NCBI GenBank assembly: GCA_964593555.1
Contig: CAZQIC010000173.1
Location: 1 to 7,266, forward strand
Reading direction: 5' to 3'
DNA: 7,266 bases
From: CAZQIC01 sp964593555
GTDB lineage: Bacteria; Bacteroidota; Bacteroidia; JAFLBG01
In this document: in pieces, positions 5,598 to 7,266 of the stretch
Layout: every line of letters starts with the position of its first letter
Position numbering within the stretch: position 1 is the first letter of the stretch
Program-made: the position numbers and the translations under genes
The notes under the pieces: generated by a model
Told to the model about the DNA's origin: nothing
Database searches by the model: none
What the model saw: only the letters and a program-made list of their open reading frames with translations

Positions 5598-5605
5598 TGG
5601 TTATA

Positions 5606-5623
5606 ACCGCCAGGGCGGGCGGT
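5606..5623. other. GC-rich hairpin next to a TATA palindrome
   Basis: ACCGCC at 5606-5611 pairs with GGCGGT at 5618-5623 around a six-base loop, directly after the perfect 10-bp palindrome GGTTATAACC at 5599-5608. No T-run follows on either strand, so I do not call a terminator. The region 5510-5769 contains no gene that I can support. Confidence 0.45.
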
Positions 5624-5648
5624 CAAGCGCGCAACTAAGATATTAAAA

Positions 5649-5719
5649 ACTAGCGTTTATCCCAGATTTCTTAAGGGAATTGGCGCATGTTTCCTTAAAT
5701 TCCAACTAGCATTTATCCC
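5649..5719 (+). repeat. Imperfect 15-bp direct repeat upstream of queE
   Basis: ACTAGCGTTTATCCC at 5649-5663 recurs as ACTAGCATTTATCCC at 5705-5719 with one mismatch and a 56-base period. The second copy ends 50 bases before the queE start. It could be a duplicated regulatory site or a local duplication. No preQ1 riboswitch fold could be recognised by eye. Confidence 0.55.
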
Positions 5720-5769
5720 CTAAAAGGAATAATACAATTCTAAAAAAATTAATTACATTTATTATACAA

Positions 5770-6417
5770 ATGGATACACTCACAAGTAATACCACAGAGG
5801 ATGCTCTTTTGCAAAATGGCAAAATGCTGCCGCTTATGGAAGAGTTTTATACTATACAAGGCGAAGGTTATAATACCGGTAAGCCTGCTTATTTTGTCCG
5901 CATTGGCGGCTGTGATGTAGGCTGCCATTGGTGTGATGTGAAAGAAAGCTGGAACGCAGAGTCGCATCCGGTAACTGATGTTGATACAATGGTAAAAAAT
6001 GCAGCGGGATATCCTGCTAAAGCAGTCGTAGTAACAGGCGGGGAACCTACACTCTATAATCTTTCCTATTTAACACAGGAATTAAAAAGGCAGGGCATGG
6101 AAACATTTATAGAAACTTCCGGCGCGTACGAATTAACAGGGCAGTGGGATTGGATATGTCTTTCACCCAAAAAAAATGCAGAGCCAAGACAGGGCATTTG
6201 TAAAATTGCAGATGAATTAAAAATTATTGTACATAATAAGGATGATTTTAAATGGGCTGAAAAAAATGCTTCGAAAGTAAGCGCAATGTGCCGCCTATTC
6301 TTGCAGCCCGAATGGAGCAAGCGTGATGAAGTTATGCCGTTGATCGTGGATTATGTAATGAATAATCCTAAGTGGATGGTATCGCTCCAAACCCATAAAT
6401 ACATGCGGATTCCATGA
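5770..6417 (+). CDS. queE: 7-carboxy-7-deazaguanine synthase
   Basis: QueE is a radical SAM enzyme that converts 6-carboxytetrahydropterin to 7-carboxy-7-deazaguanine, a step towards preQ0 and the tRNA nucleoside queuosine. The 215-residue protein shows the substrate-site motif EEFYTIQGEGYNTGKPAYFVR (split across 24-44), the cluster-binding CxxxCxxC as Cys48, Cys52 and Cys55 in GGCDVGCHWCD, and the SAM-contacting GGEPTLY at 90-96. Further typical stretches are FIETSGAYEL, CLSPKKNAEPR and the terminal SLQTHKYMRIP, the normal end of Bacteroidota QueE, so the gene is complete. The start at 5770 gives a short N-terminal extension before the conserved part; a later ATG (codon 19 or 23) is possible. 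No other queuosine genes are in view. Confidence 0.95.
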   Translation: MDTLTSNTTEDALLQNGKMLPLMEEFYTIQGEGYNTGKPAYFVRIGGCDVGCHWCDVKESWNAESHPVTDVDTMVKNAAGYPAKAVVVTGGEPTLYNLSYLTQELKRQGMETFIETSGAYELTGQWDWICLSPKKNAEPRQGICKIADELKIIVHNKDDFKWAEKNASKVSAMCRLFLQPEWSKRDEVMPLIVDYVMNNPKWMVSLQTHKYMRIP

Positions 6418-6418
6418 T

Positions 6419-6468
6419 GTTCTCGACAAGCTCGAACTGACGTGGGTCACATTGAGCCTGTCGAAATG
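6419..6468. repeat. Palindromic TGAGCCTGTCGAA-type intergenic repeat
   Basis: Immediately after the queE stop, TTCTCGACAAGCTCGAACTGACG is followed by an inverted, imperfect partner GTCACATTGAGCCTGTCGAA (6446-6465). The shared core is TCGACA-GCTC on one arm and its complement on the other. It matches the single arm at 4418-4440. Elements of this type are scattered between genes in many genomes; here it could form a hairpin at the 3' end of the queE transcript. It lacks a clear U-tract. Confidence 0.65.
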
Positions 6469-6555
6469 GTGCGATGGGGCATTTCCTAAAACAAAAAGGT
6501 TTTAAAAGCAAGATAATAGATGATAGTTTGGATTAATTGTTGATAAAGTAGATTT

Positions 6556-7266
6556 ATGAGAACGGTTATTTGTTATTTGTTATTTGTTATTTGTTGTTTT
6601 TCTATTTCTTTTGCTCAGCCTCCCGGTAAATACTCTACCGAAAACAGCAAGGCCATAAAACTTTTTGAAAGCGCCATGAAAGATTACCAGGCGCATAAAA
6701 ACGAAGATGCCTTGGAAGGCTTGAACAAAGCGCTTTCGAAGGATCCTAATTTTGTTGAAGCTTATCTTTTGCTCGCCAATATTTATGTTGAAGCAAAACA
6801 ATTAGAAAAGGCCGCTGAGCAATACGAAAAAAGTTTTTTAGTAAAACCTGATTTTTTTCCGAACTCCTATTATACTGTCGCGAATATTTATTTTAATCTT
6901 GGTAAATACATTAAAGCAAAAAAACATTACGAAAAATTTTTAACGTATCCTTCCGGCGCAGATGAATTCAGGTATGTTTCTCAAAAAAATATATTGAACT
7001 GTGATTTCGCCGCAGAGGCCATGAAACATCCTGTGCCTTTTTCTCCTGTTAATATGGGTGAAAATATAAATTCAACCGACCATGAATACTTTCCTTCTAT
7101 CACCACCGATGGAAATACATTGTTGTTTACCCGTAACTTAAAAGATGCAGGGGCTATGGCCGGTTACCAGGAAGATTTTTATATTGGAAAACAATCCGGG
7201 GCAAACGAATGGGAGATAGCTTCCAGCATGGGGCCGCCAATTAATACTGCTGATAATGAAGGTGCG
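6556..7266 (+). CDS. Secreted TPR/PD40 protein, probably OmpA-family (partial)
   Basis: The frame is open from ATG at 6556 to the right edge (237 codons), so the C-terminus is missing. Residues 1-20 are a Sec signal peptide (hydrophobic YLLFVICCFSISFA, cleavage likely after Ala20, before QPP). Residues 31-130 hold about three tetratricopeptide repeats, for example AIKLFESAMKDYQAHKNEDAL, EAYLLLANIYVEAKQLEKA and SYYTVANIYFNLGKYIKAKKHY. From about 172, HEYFPSITTDGNTLLFTR is a PD40 (WD40-like beta-propeller) repeat, and a second begins with the GPPINTADNEGA segment. In Bacteroidota this order (signal peptide, TPR, PD40) usually ends in a peptidoglycan-binding OmpA domain, so an envelope role is likely but unseen here. 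The antisense frame at 6580-6801 is a shadow. Confidence 0.88.
   Translation, partial: MRTVICYLLFVICCFSISFAQPPGKYSTENSKAIKLFESAMKDYQAHKNEDALEGLNKALSKDPNFVEAYLLLANIYVEAKQLEKAAEQYEKSFLVKPDFFPNSYYTVANIYFNLGKYIKAKKHYEKFLTYPSGADEFRYVSQKNILNCDFAAEAMKHPVPFSPVNMGENINSTDHEYFPSITTDGNTLLFTRNLKDAGAMAGYQEDFYIGKQSGANEWEIASSMGPPINTADNEGA
6565..6592 (+). repeat. Four tandem copies of a 7-bp unit in the signal peptide
   Basis: GTTATTT is repeated exactly four times, followed by a partial GTTG. It lies at codons 4-13 of the TPR/PD40 gene. As the unit is not a multiple of three, gain or loss of one copy would shift the reading frame. Confidence 0.9.

Noticed and set aside
6528..6558. TTTG and TAGATTTA as a promoter for the TPR/PD40 gene
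   Set aside because: The -7-like box would overlap the start codon, leaving transcription to begin inside the gene.
1..7266. CRISPR array, tRNA, rRNA or transposase gene
   Set aside because: No regularly spaced repeats, cloverleaf-like sequence, conserved rRNA stretch or transposase motif was seen on either strand.

Overview
The window is AT-rich DNA that reads like a Bacteroidota chromosome. The best evidence is a short Bacteroidota-style QueE and, at the right edge, a secreted TPR plus PD40 protein of the type that usually ends in an OmpA domain. Ribosome-binding sites are weak or A-rich, one gene has a TAnnTTTG-type promoter box, and the small accessory genes (DUF1801, DUF1761, SRPBCC, AraC-type regulator) are common in this phylum. 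The species cannot be named from the sequence.

Positions 1-4280 hold an accessory block in which every gene lies on the minus strand. From right to left in reading order it contains a small antitoxin with a RelE/ParE-type toxin carrying an in-frame amber stop, a DUF1801 protein, a SRPBCC-fold protein, an AraC-type regulator, a DUF1761 membrane protein, a second DUF1801 protein, a decayed higB-higA pair, and a broken GNAT acetyltransferase at the left edge. The HigB and HigA remnants were found by translating gaps between open frames. HigB has a frameshift. HigA has lost its start codon and the middle of the protein.

Positions 4280-5770 are a boundary zone. A plus-strand antitoxin is followed by a ParE-type toxin reduced to 15 codons. 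Then come a GC-rich patch, a minus-strand stand-alone GAF protein bracketed by a 10-bp inverted repeat, and a pair of imperfect direct repeats ahead of queE.

Positions 5770-7266 look like stable core genome on the plus strand: queE (preQ0/queuosine pathway), a TGAGCCTGTCGAA-type palindrome, and the start of the secreted TPR/PD40 gene, whose signal peptide is encoded by a 7-bp tandem repeat.

The most notable pattern is that all three toxin-antitoxin loci have a broken toxin, each by a different kind of lesion, while two of the three antitoxins stay intact. The rest looks like ordinary accessory cargo. I see no clear new multi-gene system, CRISPR array, RNA gene or transposase.
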